From contig NZ_BMHO01000003.1 in NCBI RefSeq assembly GCF_014640975.1, forward strand, positions 9,471-73,470: a DNA stretch of 64,000 nt, in the 5' to 3' direction. The position numbers and the translations under genes are program-made. Every line of letters begins with the position of its first letter. Position 1 is the stretch's first letter. Positions 44,343-52,973 of this stretch are shown here, in pieces. The DNA comes from Microbacterium faecale. GTDB taxonomy: Bacteria > Actinomycetota > Actinomycetes > Actinomycetales > Microbacteriaceae. The notes beneath the pieces were generated by a model, which saw only the letters and a program-made list of their open reading frames with translations, had not been told where the DNA came from and did no database searches.

Positions 44343-47072
44343 TTGCTTTTGGGCCGGCACGCCGAGTGCCGCCGGGGCGAGCATCTGCTGGGTGAGGCGA
44401 GGGCCGGGCACAGCGGGGCGCTTGTGGTGCGCGGCGAGGCCGGCATCGGCAAAACCGCCGTCTTGGAGTTCCTGCAGACGAAAGCCGAGGAACTCGACTT
44501 CCGCATCGAGACGTCGACAGGTATCGAGGCCGAGATGCAGTTCGCCTATGCGGGTCTGCATCAGGTGTGTGCTCCCCTTTTCGGCCAGATATCCACGCTG
44601 CCGGAGCCGCAGCAGCTGGCTCTCAGCGTCGCGCTCGGTCGCGACGCCGGTTCAGCGCCCGACAGGTTCTTGGTGGGTCTGGCAACTCTCGGGCTATTCT
44701 CCGAGGCAGCTGAGAAGAACGGTCTGCTGTGTCTCGTCGACGACGCCCAGTGGCTCGACCCGGCCTCGGCGGAAGTTCTCGCCTTCGTCGCGCGGCGGAT
44801 CGAGGCTGAGCGTGTGGCCATGGTGTTCAGTGTTCGCGACGGCGAGGCGGGAGGCGCGGTCTTCGCCGGTCTGCCCGAAATGCATCTGAGGAGACTCGGC
44901 GACGCGGATGCTCGGCTGCTGCTGAGTTCGGTCGTCCCGGCACCCATCGACGACGACGTGCGGGAACGGATCATCGCCGAAGCCCGCGGCAACCCGCTCG
45001 CCCTGGTGGAGCTTCCCTCTCGCACCCCGCCGCCCCGGCTGGCGGGCGGGTTCCAGGAGCCCGATCTCTCTGACGTCTCCGTACGCGTACAGACGGAGTA
45101 CCGGAATCGAGTACAGGGGCTCCCCGAAGACAGTCAGACGCTGCTGCTGATCGCCGCCGCCGACCCCACAGGGGACCCGGATCTGCTCTGGCACGCCGCC
45201 GGACACGCCGGCATCGCTCCCAGGTCGGCGGCCGCAGTCGAGGCGGTGGGTCTGTTGGAGATCGGCGCCCGGGTGCGCTTCCGCCATCCCCTCGCCCGAT
45301 CAGCCGTCTATCGCACTACGGACGCGGCCGACCGGCGGCGCGCCCACGCAGCTCTGGCGGCTGTCACCGACCCGGCATCTGAGCCGGATCGCCGAGCCTG
45401 GCATGCGGCCCAGGCGACCTCCGGGCTTGACGAGCGCGTCGCCGGGGAGCTGGAGAGATCGGCCACCCGTGCCAGAGCGCGCGGAGGCTACGCGGCAGCC
45501 GGAGCGTTCATGCTGCGAGCGACGCAGCTGACACCAGATCCGGCGGCTCGGGCAGGACGCGCCCTCGAGGCGGCACATGCCGTGCACGAGTCGGGTGCGT
45601 CTGGCACCGCGCTCGATCTGCTCGATACGGCTGAAGCGGGCCCGCTCGACGACTTCCAGCGTGCGCGCTTGGCGCTGCTGCGGGCGCAGATCGCCTTCTA
45701 CTTGAGCCGAGATCCCAACGTCCCGGAGATGCTCCTGCGTGTCGCACACGACATGGCACCTTTCGATCCGGACCTTGCCCACCAGACGCATCTTCGCGCC
45801 CTTGATACGGCACTCGTCCTCGGTGGTCCGACGTGGCAAACTGTCGCCGAGGCCGCCCTCGCGGACCACTCGCTCACGAACGCCGTCCGACCGGTTGACC
45901 GCCTGCTCTTCGCGCTATCGGCAACGATGATCCGAGGGTTCGCCGCCGGCGTTCCCCCGCTCCGCGATGCATTGCGAGCGCTGTGCGATGCCGACCCTTC
46001 CGATACCCCGACACCGCGTTACCGGTCCTGGCTCTGGCTGGCGGCACGCACTGCTGTCGGCATCCTCGACGACGACCTCGCCTATCGACTCGCGGAGGCA
46101 AACGTCCTATCGGCTCGAGCAGACGGTGCTCTGACCGGTCTCGCCAGCGCGCTCAACATCCACGCCAACATCCTGGCGCTCGGAGGCGAGCTCACCCGGG
46201 CCGGCGAGATGGCAGGGCGATCGATCACGATCGCGGAATCCACCGGCGGAGTGCCGATGCGCCAATCCGAGACCATCGTTGCCGCATGGCGAGGTGACGC
46301 TGACACCGTGGCCAGGCTGCGAGAGCTCACGTTGCGGGACCCCAGTGCTCCCCCGGAAGGAACGGAGGTCGCACTGGCCGCATACGCGACCGCTGTGGTG
46401 CACAACGCCCTCGGCGAGTACGAGAAGGCGCAGCAAGCCGCGGCGATCACCTGCGAGTGCGTCGCACTGTCGCTGAGCAGCGTCGGCCTGGCCGAAATGA
46501 TCGAGGCGTCGACTCGAGCCGGCGACCCGCACAGCGCCGCCTGGGCCCTTGAGGAGCTGAGCACCCGTGCGGACGCCAGCGACACCCCGTGGGCTCGCGG
46601 CCTAGAGGCTCGCTCGCGTGCGCTCACGCTCTCCGGCGAGTCGGCTGAACCTCACTATCGCGCCGCGATTGAGTATCTCGAGGCCTCACGACTGACCGGC
46701 GAAGCGGCGCGGGCTCACCTCGTCTACGGGGAATGGCTGCGTCGCGCGGGGCGCCGCCAGCAAGCCCGGGATGAGCTGCGGGTAGCGCACGACCTCCTCT
46801 CGCGCATCGGTGCGGACGCCTTCGCCGCGCGAGCGGCGAAAGAGCTCCGTGCGACCGGTGAACACCCACGTCGTCGTACGACGCCATCGACCGGTGAACT
46901 CACCGCCCATGAACTGCAGGTCGCGAGGCAGGTGGCCACCGGCGCCACTTCCAGGGAAGTGGGTGCGCAGCTGTTCCTGAGCCCACGCACGATCGAGGCC
47001 CACCTGCGGAACATCTACCGCAAGCTCGGGATCAGTTCGCGTCGCGAGCTGCGAGGCATCCGGCTGTCCTGA
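44343..47072 (+). CDS. LuxR family regulator of the LAL type (AAA ATPase plus HTH)
   Basis: A 909-aa large ATP-binding LuxR regulator. It starts LLGRHAECR, with Walker A GEAGIGKT at about residues 30-37 and a Walker B-like LLCLVDDAQWLD. A long helical-repeat middle follows, then a C-terminal LuxR HTH (about 850-905: LTAHELQVARQVATGATSREVGAQLFLSPRTIEAHL). I choose TTG 44343, because AAGGAG lies 8 nt upstream and the homology begins there; the frame is open far upstream but antisense to the hydrolase gene. No MerR-type promoter precedes it. Targets unknown. Confidence 0.85.
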   Translation: MLLGRHAECRRGEHLLGEARAGHSGALVVRGEAGIGKTAVLEFLQTKAEELDFRIETSTGIEAEMQFAYAGLHQVCAPLFGQISTLPEPQQLALSVALGRDAGSAPDRFLVGLATLGLFSEAAEKNGLLCLVDDAQWLDPASAEVLAFVARRIEAERVAMVFSVRDGEAGGAVFAGLPEMHLRRLGDADARLLLSSVVPAPIDDDVRERIIAEARGNPLALVELPSRTPPPRLAGGFQEPDLSDVSVRVQTEYRNRVQGLPEDSQTLLLIAAADPTGDPDLLWHAAGHAGIAPRSAAAVEAVGLLEIGARVRFRHPLARSAVYRTTDAADRRRAHAALAAVTDPASEPDRRAWHAAQATSGLDERVAGELERSATRARARGGYAAAGAFMLRATQLTPDPAARAGRALEAAHAVHESGASGTALDLLDTAEAGPLDDFQRARLALLRAQIAFYLSRDPNVPEMLLRVAHDMAPFDPDLAHQTHLRALDTALVLGGPTWQTVAEAALADHSLTNAVRPVDRLLFALSATMIRGFAAGVPPLRDALRALCDADPSDTPTPRYRSWLWLAARTAVGILDDDLAYRLAEANVLSARADGALTGLASALNIHANILALGGELTRAGEMAGRSITIAESTGGVPMRQSETIVAAWRGDADTVARLRELTLRDPSAPPEGTEVALAAYATAVVHNALGEYEKAQQAAAITCECVALSLSSVGLAEMIEASTRAGDPHSAAWALEELSTRADASDTPWARGLEARSRALTLSGESAEPHYRAAIEYLEASRLTGEAARAHLVYGEWLRRAGRRQQARDELRVAHDLLSRIGADAFAARAAKELRATGEHPRRRTTPSTGELTAHELQVARQVATGATSREVGAQLFLSPRTIEAHLRNIYRKLGISSRRELRGIRLS

Positions 47073-47166
47073 AGGCACAAGGCGCGGCCAGCGGAGCACA
47101 TCGCGCCGCTGGCCGAGAACGCCTGCAAACAGCGTGGCATCTCTTTTCCGTCATCGGCGCATCCTC

Positions 47167-47197
47167 AGTTCACGCTACGTCGTCGGAACAACGTCAA
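47167..47197 (-). promoter_or_regulatory. Degenerate MerR-type promoter without obvious gene
   Basis: TTGACG, 19-bp spacer and TGAACT on the minus strand, with ACGTTGT/ACGACGT as an imperfect dyad. It points toward the end of the LuxR gene, where no minus-strand gene is seen. It may be a chance match or the relic of a lost gene. Confidence 0.3.
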
Positions 47198-47220
47198 GCG
47201 TGCGAGGAACCTCCGATCCG

Positions 47221-47799
47221 TCAGAGGGGCTGACTGAAGGAGCCTTCCGTGGCCAGCTCCAGCAACAGGCGGCGGGCCGCGGCGATGCTCGACTCATCTT
47301 CGCCCCCCTGCAGTACCGCGGCCACCACCCCCTCCGTTGCCCGGCGAACAATCTGGATGCGCTCAGCGCTCAGCCCGTCAGCCGCGAGCTGTTCGCTCCA
47401 CCATGCGTCGTACTCCTCAAGGAGAGCGGCGATCGCAGGGATCGCGGACAGCCCGTTCCAATTGGCTGCCGCAGCGAAGTCACGCGCCGCCGCCGCGTCG
47501 GCGCCCCCTTTGCAAAGCGCGCGAACGTAGGCCCGCAGCATCTTCCCCGGATGATTCTCCGACAGGTCGAGTTCGGCGACGACTGCCTCTCGGAGCTGCT
47601 CAGACATGTCCTTCACGACGGCGACGAACAGTTGATCACGATTACCGAAATGGTGAATCAGCCCACTCTTCGAGACCCCAGCGCTCTCCGCGATCTCTGC
47701 GATCGTCACACGAGTGCCCCGGTCGAGGATCGCGTGCATCGCCGCGTCGAGGACCGCCCGGCGGGTGCGCTCGGTGTTGCGCTTCTGCGGCTCTGCCAT
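47221..47799 (-). CDS. TetR family transcriptional regulator
   Basis: A 192-aa protein. HTH at about residues 10-55: RRAVLDAAMHAILDRG, then TIAEIAESAGVSKSGLIHHFGNRDQLF. The C-terminal ligand-binding domain is helical. ATG 47799 has GGGGA upstream; longer starts would enter the MerR-type promoter of the divergent gene. The closest possible target is the DUF4260 gene, whose start is 138 bp away on the other strand. Ligand unknown. Confidence 0.88.
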   Translation of the reverse strand: MAEPQKRNTERTRRAVLDAAMHAILDRGTRVTIAEIAESAGVSKSGLIHHFGNRDQLFVAVVKDMSEQLREAVVAELDLSENHPGKMLRAYVRALCKGGADAAAARDFAAAANWNGLSAIPAIAALLEEYDAWWSEQLAADGLSAERIQIVRRATEGVVAAVLQGGEDESSIAAARRLLLELATEGSFSQPL

Positions 47800-47898
47800 G
47801 GATCCCCCGTCTTCGTTCGGCTCAACTGACCATCCGGTCGATTCTAAGCTCATCTCACGGCGTGAATCGTCTCGCGACCAGCAGTCGCTACGGGAGTC

Positions 47899-47929
47899 TT
47901 GACTCCGTGCCAGGAACAGGGTGTGGGAT
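47899..47929 (+). promoter_or_regulatory. MerR-type promoter of the DUF4260 gene
   Basis: TTGACT, 19-bp spacer (CCGTGCCAGGAACAGGGTG), TGGGAT. The -10 ends 7 nt before the ATG of the downstream gene, so the transcript would be leaderless. Confidence 0.7.
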
Positions 47930-47936
47930 AGACGGC

Positions 47937-48344
47937 ATGAGCCAGCACACATACGGCAAGAGCGTCGCGACCGTCCAGCGCCTCGAGAACGGCGCCATCG
48001 CGGCCGCCATCGTCATCGCCGTCATCGCCGCGGGACAGCCGTGGTGGTGGCTGGCCGCCGCCTTTCTCGCCTTCGACCTCTCCGCCCTCGGCTACACGGG
48101 CAGCCCACGCTTGGGGGCACTCCTCTACAACGCCGTGCACAACTACACCGCACCGGCGATCCTGATGGTGGTGTACGCGGGCTTCCTGCTCGGCGGGCAG
48201 GATCTATCCTGGCTCGCTCTCAGCGCCGCCTGCTGGGCGTTCCATGTCGCCGTCGATCGAGCGCTCGGGTACGGACTCAAGCTGCACGACTTCGCACACA
48301 CTCATCTCGGCCGAATCGGACGCCGCGCGACCGCTCAGCGGTGA
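47937..48344 (+). CDS. DUF4260 family membrane protein
   Basis: A 135-aa protein with three to four membrane helices. WWWLAAAFLAFDLSALGYTG, LLYNAVHNYTAPAIL and HVAVDRALGYGLKLHDFAHTHLG are typical of the DUF4260 family. The conserved His and Asp residues in these segments suggest a membrane-embedded enzyme or metal site, but no function is known. It is expressed from a MerR-type promoter, probably as a leaderless mRNA, and is convergent with poxB (11 bp between stops). Confidence 0.82.
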   Translation: MSQHTYGKSVATVQRLENGAIAAAIVIAVIAAGQPWWWLAAAFLAFDLSALGYTGSPRLGALLYNAVHNYTAPAILMVVYAGFLLGGQDLSWLALSAACWAFHVAVDRALGYGLKLHDFAHTHLGRIGRRATAQR

Positions 48345-48355
48345 TGGCAGACAGC

Positions 48356-50077
48356 TCATAACAGCAGGCGCCAGTTCGCGCGGGCGAGGTCGAGCAGCTC
48401 GTCTCCTCGACCCGACATGACCGTGCGAATCGCGTACAGCGCGAGCCCCTTCACGTGGGCGGCTTCGATCGCCGGGGGCATCGACAGCTCCTGCCGCTCG
48501 GTCACGACGTCGAGCAGAGCAGGACCGTCGTGGGCGAGCACCTCACGCACCGCTTCAGGGAGGTCCTCGCTGTTCTCCACCCGGCGCGCGTAGATGCCCA
48601 TGGCCTCGGCGATCGCCGCGAAGCTGGGATTCGCGAGCCCGGTGCCGTACGGGACCAAACCGGCGGCCTTCATCTCGAGCTCGATGAAGTTGAGCGACGA
48701 GTTGTTCATCACGATCGTCTTGACCGGCAGACGGTTCTGCGTGAGAGTCAGCAGCTCGCCCAGCATCATCGCGAGGCCCCCGTCACCAGCGAGCGCGACG
48801 ACCTGGCGGTCCGGATGCGCCACCTGCGCGCCGATCCCGTGCATGAGCGCGTTCGCCATGGAACCGTGCGTGAAGGAGCCAATCAGTCGCCGTTCCTCGG
48901 TCATGGAGAGATATCTCGCCGCCCACACCGTGGGCGAGCCGACATCCGCGGTGAAGATCGCGTCGCCCGCCCCGTGCTCATCCAGGAGCCGGGCGAGGTA
49001 CTGCGGATGGATGGCTCGACCGGCCTTCGTGGGGACCGCCAGGTCGTCGAGCTTCGCCCGTGTCTTGCGATAGTGCGCCGTGGCATCGGCGAGGTGTCCG
49101 CGGTCCTTCTCCGCGAGCCACGGCAGGAGCGCCGCGGACGTCGCGCCGACGTCTCCGACGAGACCGAGGTCGAGCGGATGTCGCTTGCCCAGCTGCGCAC
49201 CGCGGATGTCGACCTGGATGGTCGTGGCGCGCTCGGGATAGAACTGCTCGTATGGGAAGTCGCTGCCGAGCACCAGCACGGCATCCGCCGTCTCCATCGC
49301 CCGATAGCCCGAGGCGAAGCCGAGCAGACCCGTCATGCCGACGTCGAATGGGTTGTCGTACTCGATGAACTCCTTACCCCGCAGTGCGTGCACGATCGGT
49401 GCGCCCAGTCGGTCAGCCAACGCGATCACCTCGTCGTGCGCACCTTCCACTCCCGCGCCGGCGAGGATCGTCACGCTCTTGGCTTCGTTCAGCAAGGTCG
49501 CGGCTCGTTCGAGCTCAGCGCCGCTCGGCACGACCACGGGCTTGGTTCGCTCGATCACGACGGTGCGGTCATCAGCGATGTCAGCCAGCGCGACGTCTCC
49601 GGGGATCACCAGCACGGCGACGCCGCGCTTCTCGATCGCCGCACGCATCGCGATCTCGAGCAGACGCGGCATCTGGCGAGGATCGGCGACATACTCGACA
49701 TAGACGCTGCACTCGCGGAAGAGCTCCTGCGGGTGGGTCTCCTGAAAGTAGCCCGTGCCGATCTCGTTCGTGGGGATGTGCGCCGCGATCGCGAGCACGG
49801 GTACCCGTGAGCGGTTCGCGTCGTACAAACCGTTGATCAGGTGGAGGTTGCCGGGCCCGCAGGATCCTGCGACGACCGCAAGCTGCCCGGTCGTCGCCGC
49901 ATCCGCCGCCGCAGCGAACGCCGCGGACTCCTCGTGACGGACGAGGACCCATCGGATCGCGCCGTTCTTGCGCAAGGCATCTGTGAAGCCGTTCAGCGAA
50001 TCTCCTGGGAGGCCGTAGACGCGGTCGATCCCGTTGGCGTGCAGAGCCTTGACGATGTTCTCAGCGACGGTGGACAT
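48356..50077 (-). CDS. poxB: Thiamine-pyrophosphate-dependent pyruvate oxidase/dehydrogenase
   Basis: A 573-aa TPP enzyme. The N-terminal domain has GLPGDSLNGF and the TPP-activating Glu in VRHEESAAFAA. The central FAD/nucleotide domain covers about residues 190-330. The C-terminal TPP site starts GDGGLAMMLGELLTL and ends NNSSL. Length and motifs match PoxB, which oxidises pyruvate to acetate and CO2 and passes electrons to the quinone pool. Its MerR-type promoter is about 190 nt upstream and a 29-codon reading frame lies in the leader. Stress- or acid-linked expression is plausible. Confidence 0.9.
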   Translation of the reverse strand: MSTVAENIVKALHANGIDRVYGLPGDSLNGFTDALRKNGAIRWVLVRHEESAAFAAAADAATTGQLAVVAGSCGPGNLHLINGLYDANRSRVPVLAIAAHIPTNEIGTGYFQETHPQELFRECSVYVEYVADPRQMPRLLEIAMRAAIEKRGVAVLVIPGDVALADIADDRTVVIERTKPVVVPSGAELERAATLLNEAKSVTILAGAGVEGAHDEVIALADRLGAPIVHALRGKEFIEYDNPFDVGMTGLLGFASGYRAMETADAVLVLGSDFPYEQFYPERATTIQVDIRGAQLGKRHPLDLGLVGDVGATSAALLPWLAEKDRGHLADATAHYRKTRAKLDDLAVPTKAGRAIHPQYLARLLDEHGAGDAIFTADVGSPTVWAARYLSMTEERRLIGSFTHGSMANALMHGIGAQVAHPDRQVVALAGDGGLAMMLGELLTLTQNRLPVKTIVMNNSSLNFIELEMKAAGLVPYGTGLANPSFAAIAEAMGIYARRVENSEDLPEAVREVLAHDGPALLDVVTERQELSMPPAIEAAHVKGLALYAIRTVMSGRGDELLDLARANWRLLL

Positions 50078-50122
50078 GTGCAGCTGGTCCTTTCAGGGAG
50101 GGTGGCGGGCGCCACGCGGGGG

Positions 50123-50212
50123 TCAAGGATGCCGATCGTCCGGCGCTGAGCCGAGGAGGGTCCCCGCGACTCCCGCAATGGCGAGCAAGAACTCCCCGAC
50201 GTCAACGTGCAT
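50123..50212 (-). CDS. Possible 29-aa leader or small membrane peptide before poxB
   Basis: ATG 50212 has GGAGG 6 nt upstream and opens 29 codons. The peptide has one hydrophobic helix (EFLLAIAGVAGTLLG). It lies between the MerR-type promoter and poxB on the same predicted transcript, ending 45 nt before the poxB start. It could be a real small protein or an upstream reading frame that tunes poxB translation. There is no homology evidence. Confidence 0.3.
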   Translation of the reverse strand: MHVDVGEFLLAIAGVAGTLLGSAPDDRHP

Positions 50213-50274
50213 CGCAGCCTCCGCGCAAATCAGACATGGGTTCTCTCTCGGATGGTCAAGATCGAGATGTACCG

Positions 50275-50305
50275 AGTAAAGACCGTGTGCCAACCACAGG
50301 GTCAA
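50275..50305 (-). promoter_or_regulatory. MerR-type promoter of poxB
   Basis: TTGACC, 19-bp spacer (CTGTGGTTGGCACACGGTC), TTTACT. The dyad is ACCCTGTG/CACACGGT. Predicted start about 50268. Confidence 0.8.
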
Positions 50306-50355
50306 GAGAAGCTGCGATCAGTGTCGATGTCGGTGAACTCGGCCGGGCCAGTCGG

Positions 50356-50386
50356 TTGAGTCTGTGGCGACCACAGGGTCTTTAAT
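50356..50386 (+). promoter_or_regulatory. MerR-type promoter of the SDR gene
   Basis: TTGAGT, 19-bp spacer (CTGTGGCGACCACAGGGTC), TTTAAT. CTGTGG-CGA-CCACAG is a perfect dyad. It lies 51 bp from the divergent poxB promoter, so the two form a double control region. Confidence 0.82.
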
Positions 50387-50436
50387 CGGCGTACCGGCGC
50401 CACACGGGCGTTACGGAGGATAACGGGAGGTTCGTC

Positions 50437-51210
50437 ATGACCACGCCACATCAGCGCGTCGCCATCATCACGGGCGCGGGAAGCACGCAGGGCATCGGGT
50501 TCGCGGCAGCCCGTCTGCTTGGCGGCGCCGGAAATCGAGTCGTGATCACGTCGACGACGGATCGCATCTTCCAACGGGTCGCAGAACTGCGTGACCTCGG
50601 GATCCGGGCGGAAGGAGTGGTCGCCGATCTCACCGACCAGGCCGGCGCGAAGGCCGTCGTCGCGCGTGCATCGAACTCGTTCGGCGGCGTGGACATTCTC
50701 GTCAACAACGCCGGGATGACGGCCGTATCCGACTCGTACGCTTCCGGCGCGATCCGAGGAACGTTCATCGACCATTGGCATGCCTCGCTCGAGCGGAACC
50801 TGACGACGACCTTCCTGATGACCCGCATGGTCGTCGGCTTCATGCAGGCCGCCGGCTACGGCCGAATCGTCAACGTGTCATCGGTATCAGGGCCCGTCGC
50901 GGCATACGGCGGCGACGACGCCTACCACGCGGCGAAAGCCGGCATCCTCGGGCTGACGCGCTCAACTGCGCTCGACACGGCACCACACGGCATCACCGTG
51001 AACGCCGTCGCTCCGGGGTGGATCGACACCGCATCCGCCTCCAATCGCGAACGGCGGATGGGCGCCGCCACGCCCGTCGGCCGGTCCGGCACTGCAGACG
51101 AGGTGGCGTACGTGATCGCGTCCCTCGCAGGGGAGGGCGCGTCATACATCACCGGTCAGCTCATCACGATCGACGGAGCCAACTCCATCAGCGAAGAGCG
51201 CGGGCACTGA
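50437..51210 (+). CDS. Short-chain dehydrogenase/reductase (SDR)
   Basis: A 257-aa classical SDR. Cofactor motif TGAGSTQGIG, NAG motif LVNNAG, catalytic Ser in VNVSSVSGPVA, and catalytic Tyr/Lys in YHAAK. The C-terminal GQLITIDGA is also typical. It oxidises or reduces an alcohol/ketone with NAD(P). GGGAGG lies about 7 nt before the ATG. It is expressed from its own MerR-type promoter, divergent from poxB and convergent with the second merR gene. Confidence 0.92.
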   Translation: MTTPHQRVAIITGAGSTQGIGFAAARLLGGAGNRVVITSTTDRIFQRVAELRDLGIRAEGVVADLTDQAGAKAVVARASNSFGGVDILVNNAGMTAVSDSYASGAIRGTFIDHWHASLERNLTTTFLMTRMVVGFMQAAGYGRIVNVSSVSGPVAAYGGDDAYHAAKAGILGLTRSTALDTAPHGITVNAVAPGWIDTASASNRERRMGAATPVGRSGTADEVAYVIASLAGEGASYITGQLITIDGANSISEERGH

Positions 51211-51263
51211 AGACGCCACGCCGCCGGGAGCCGGCGGCGCTCAGGCGGGCGCGAGGCGGTAGG

Positions 51264-52046
51264 TCACCGTGCGAGCACAGGTGCCTGGGACGGATCGTCC
51301 CCCATGCCATCGGCCCGAGCCTCCAGCAGGTCGTACGCGGCCCGGCTCGCGCGCTCGAGCACGTCCCGCTGAGCCGGGTTGTAGAACTCAGCGACCGCTT
51401 CTGAGAGCGTCTTCCGCACGACGCTCTCGCTTCTCGACATATGCTCGGACTGATTCCGAAGCCAGGGATACTCTGTCAGATTCTGCACGAAGATCGGCGC
51501 GATACGTCGCACGAGGCGTTCACGACTCGCCTCATCAGCGTCCGGCGGGAGGAGCCGAACCTGTGCGCCGATGTGATCGATCGTCTCGTCGGCCTCCGCC
51601 ATCCGTCGCAGGTCTGCCATGGCCTGCTCGTCATAGAGCTGCCCGGAGATGTGCAAGAGCGAACGATCCGACTCCGGCAGCCGGGACGACACCGATTCGA
51701 ACCCTGCCGGCGCATCAGCGGGAGCGTTCTCTCTCAGGATCGCGGCGAGGTCGGCCCGCGCGTGCTCAAGCCGCCCGATTCCCGCCACCAGCTTCACATC
51801 CAACTCACGCAGCACGTCCTGGCGGCCCTCACCGTCGGCGCTCACCTCATTGATCCGTCCCAACGGCAGTCCCAGTTCCACGAGTCGCCGGATCTGGAGC
51901 AATCGCACGAGATGACGCACCCCGTACTGCTTGTATCCGTTGAACCTGCGTTCGGGCTCGTCGAGAAGCCCGACACGATGATAATGGCGGACGGTATTCA
52001 CCGTCGTCGACGCGATGTTCGCGATCTCGCTCGTACTCCATGCCAT
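51264..52046 (-). CDS. MerR family transcriptional regulator (second paralogue)
   Basis: A 260-aa regulator with high similarity to the MerR at 42467-43228 in both domains: STSEIANIASTTVNTVRHYH, then NGYKQYGVRHLVRLLQIRRLVELG, and the C-terminal helices ending in EFYNPAQRDVLERA. The recognition helices differ at only a few positions, so both may bind the same dyads. I start at ATG 52046, where GGAAGG lies 7 nt upstream. It probably follows a small reading frame (52060-52248) in one transcript. Confidence 0.9.
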   Translation of the reverse strand: MAWSTSEIANIASTTVNTVRHYHRVGLLDEPERRFNGYKQYGVRHLVRLLQIRRLVELGLPLGRINEVSADGEGRQDVLRELDVKLVAGIGRLEHARADLAAILRENAPADAPAGFESVSSRLPESDRSLLHISGQLYDEQAMADLRRMAEADETIDHIGAQVRLLPPDADEASRERLVRRIAPIFVQNLTEYPWLRNQSEHMSRSESVVRKTLSEAVAEFYNPAQRDVLERASRAAYDLLEARADGMGDDPSQAPVLAR

Positions 52047-52059
52047 GATGTGCCTTCCG

Positions 52060-52248
52060 TCAGGTGCGTCGCGGGGGTACACCCTTGGCCCGAAGACCGG
52101 CGATCAAGCTGCCCAGCGCGAGGATCGCACTGACGCCGCTCTCCGCGGAGACATGACTCGCGCTCGAGGCAGCGGGACTCTTCCGCTCCGATCCGGCAGA
52201 AGCCGCGGAGATCGAGCGAACTCTCGTGATGGCCGGGTACTCGCGCAT
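52060..52248 (-). CDS. Possible 62-aa small protein upstream of merR
   Basis: ATG 52248 has GAGGAAA 7 nt upstream and opens 62 codons ending 13 bp before the merR start. The sequence is Ser/Ala-rich with one modest hydrophobic stretch (VSAILALGSLIAGL) and a basic end. No family is recognised. The ribosome site and operon-like spacing support it, but composition alone could produce such a frame. A dyad GACCGT-TCTGC-ACGGTC lies just upstream at 52269-52285. Confidence 0.35.
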   Translation of the reverse strand: MREYPAITRVRSISAASAGSERKSPAASSASHVSAESGVSAILALGSLIAGLRAKGVPPRRT

Positions 52249-52482
52249 GAGACGTTTCCTCTGGTCAAGACCGTTCTGCACGGTCGGGGTGATGACGACA
52301 GGATCGCATCAGCGTGATCCGATTCGCGTCGGTGGAAGTTACCTACGTCGTTACCGTCCGGTACCGTGCCCTCCGCCAGCCCTCGTCCGGACAGGTGCGC
52401 AGCAGAGCGGACAGGGATGGCCGGTGCCTCCGAGAGTCGAATGATCGCGGGTCGACCCGCGCCGGGTCTGATCTGCGGAGGC

Positions 52483-52513
52483 TTGACCTTGTCCTCGGCA
52501 CATGGTGTGTGCT
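52483..52513 (+). promoter_or_regulatory. MerR-type promoter of the 78-aa membrane protein gene
   Basis: TTGACC, 19-bp spacer (TTGTCCTCGGCACATGGTG), TGTGCT. Dyad ACCTTGT/ACATGGT with one mismatch. Predicted start about 52519, 25 nt before the ATG. Confidence 0.75.
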
Positions 52514-52543
52514 GAGCGCCATCACGCTCGAAAGGAGATCAGA

Positions 52544-52780
52544 ATGATCATTCGCGCGATAGGGACCGTTCTGCTGGGCATCGGATTCGTGGCGCTCGCC
52601 ACAGCGGCCTTCATCCGAGATCCCGCGGCGCTGGATGCCAACATCGGGGCCGGCGTGCTCACCCTCGCGGGCATTCCGCTCGGCGCGATCGGTCTCGCAC
52701 TGACGATCGCGGCCGGCGCGTACGAGGCGTGGAAGAGGCGTGGGCGACGACGGCGAGGAGCGCGACGCCGAACGACTTGA
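52544..52780 (+). CDS. 78-aa small membrane protein
   Basis: A 78-residue protein with two hydrophobic helices (about residues 5-24 and 36-60, the second rich in Gly/Ala) and an Arg-rich C-terminal tail (RRGRRRRGARRR). AAGGAG lies 7 nt before the ATG. Its MerR-type promoter is immediately upstream. Small two-helix proteins in drug-stress regulons can be membrane-stress effectors or transporter accessories; no function can be assigned here. Confidence 0.7.
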   Translation: MIIRAIGTVLLGIGFVALATAAFIRDPAALDANIGAGVLTLAGIPLGAIGLALTIAAGAYEAWKRRGRRRRGARRRTT

Positions 52781-52807
52781 CCTTGTGGCTGGGGCAGGGG
52801 TGGACGC
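52777..52807 (+). promoter_or_regulatory. Degenerate MerR-type site
   Basis: TTGACC followed by CTTGTGG-like bases and GCAGGGGT. The dyad is weak and no acceptable -10 is found at 19 bp (GGACGC). It overlaps the stop of the 78-aa gene. It may be a decayed copy. Confidence 0.3.
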
Positions 52808-52886
52808 GCTCGTCGTGGGCATCGCCGTCTCGGCGGCAGTGTTCGCTGTGATTCCCATGACCTGCAGGCCGACACTGTCGATTTGA
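52800..52886 (+). CDS. Possible 28-aa hydrophobic peptide
   Basis: A GTG-initiated frame of 28 codons with a hydrophobic core (LVVGIAVSAAVFAVI). It lies between two TTGACC sites, and its stop overlaps the -35 of the ABC promoter. No ribosome site is visible. Weak support; reported because of its position among regulon promoters. Confidence 0.18.
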   Translation: MDALVVGIAVSAAVFAVIPMTCRPTLSI

Positions 52887-52913
52887 CCGTGTTCCGACAA
52901 CACCGTGTGTGAT
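52883..52913 (+). promoter_or_regulatory. MerR-type promoter of the ABC exporter operon
   Basis: TTGACC, 19-bp spacer (GTGTTCCGACAACACCGTG), TGTGAT. Dyad ACCGTGTT/AACACCGT with one mismatch. Predicted start about 52919. Confidence 0.8.
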
Positions 52914-52973
52914 GGCACAGTCCATCTTCCGAGGCGACGGAAGCTCACCGCCGCGGCCGAACAGGAGATCCTT

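Noticed and set aside
52263..52285. Tenth MerR-type promoter near the second merR gene
   Set aside because: GGTCAA and a GACCGT/ACGGTC dyad are present, but no -10 fits at 19 bp on either strand.
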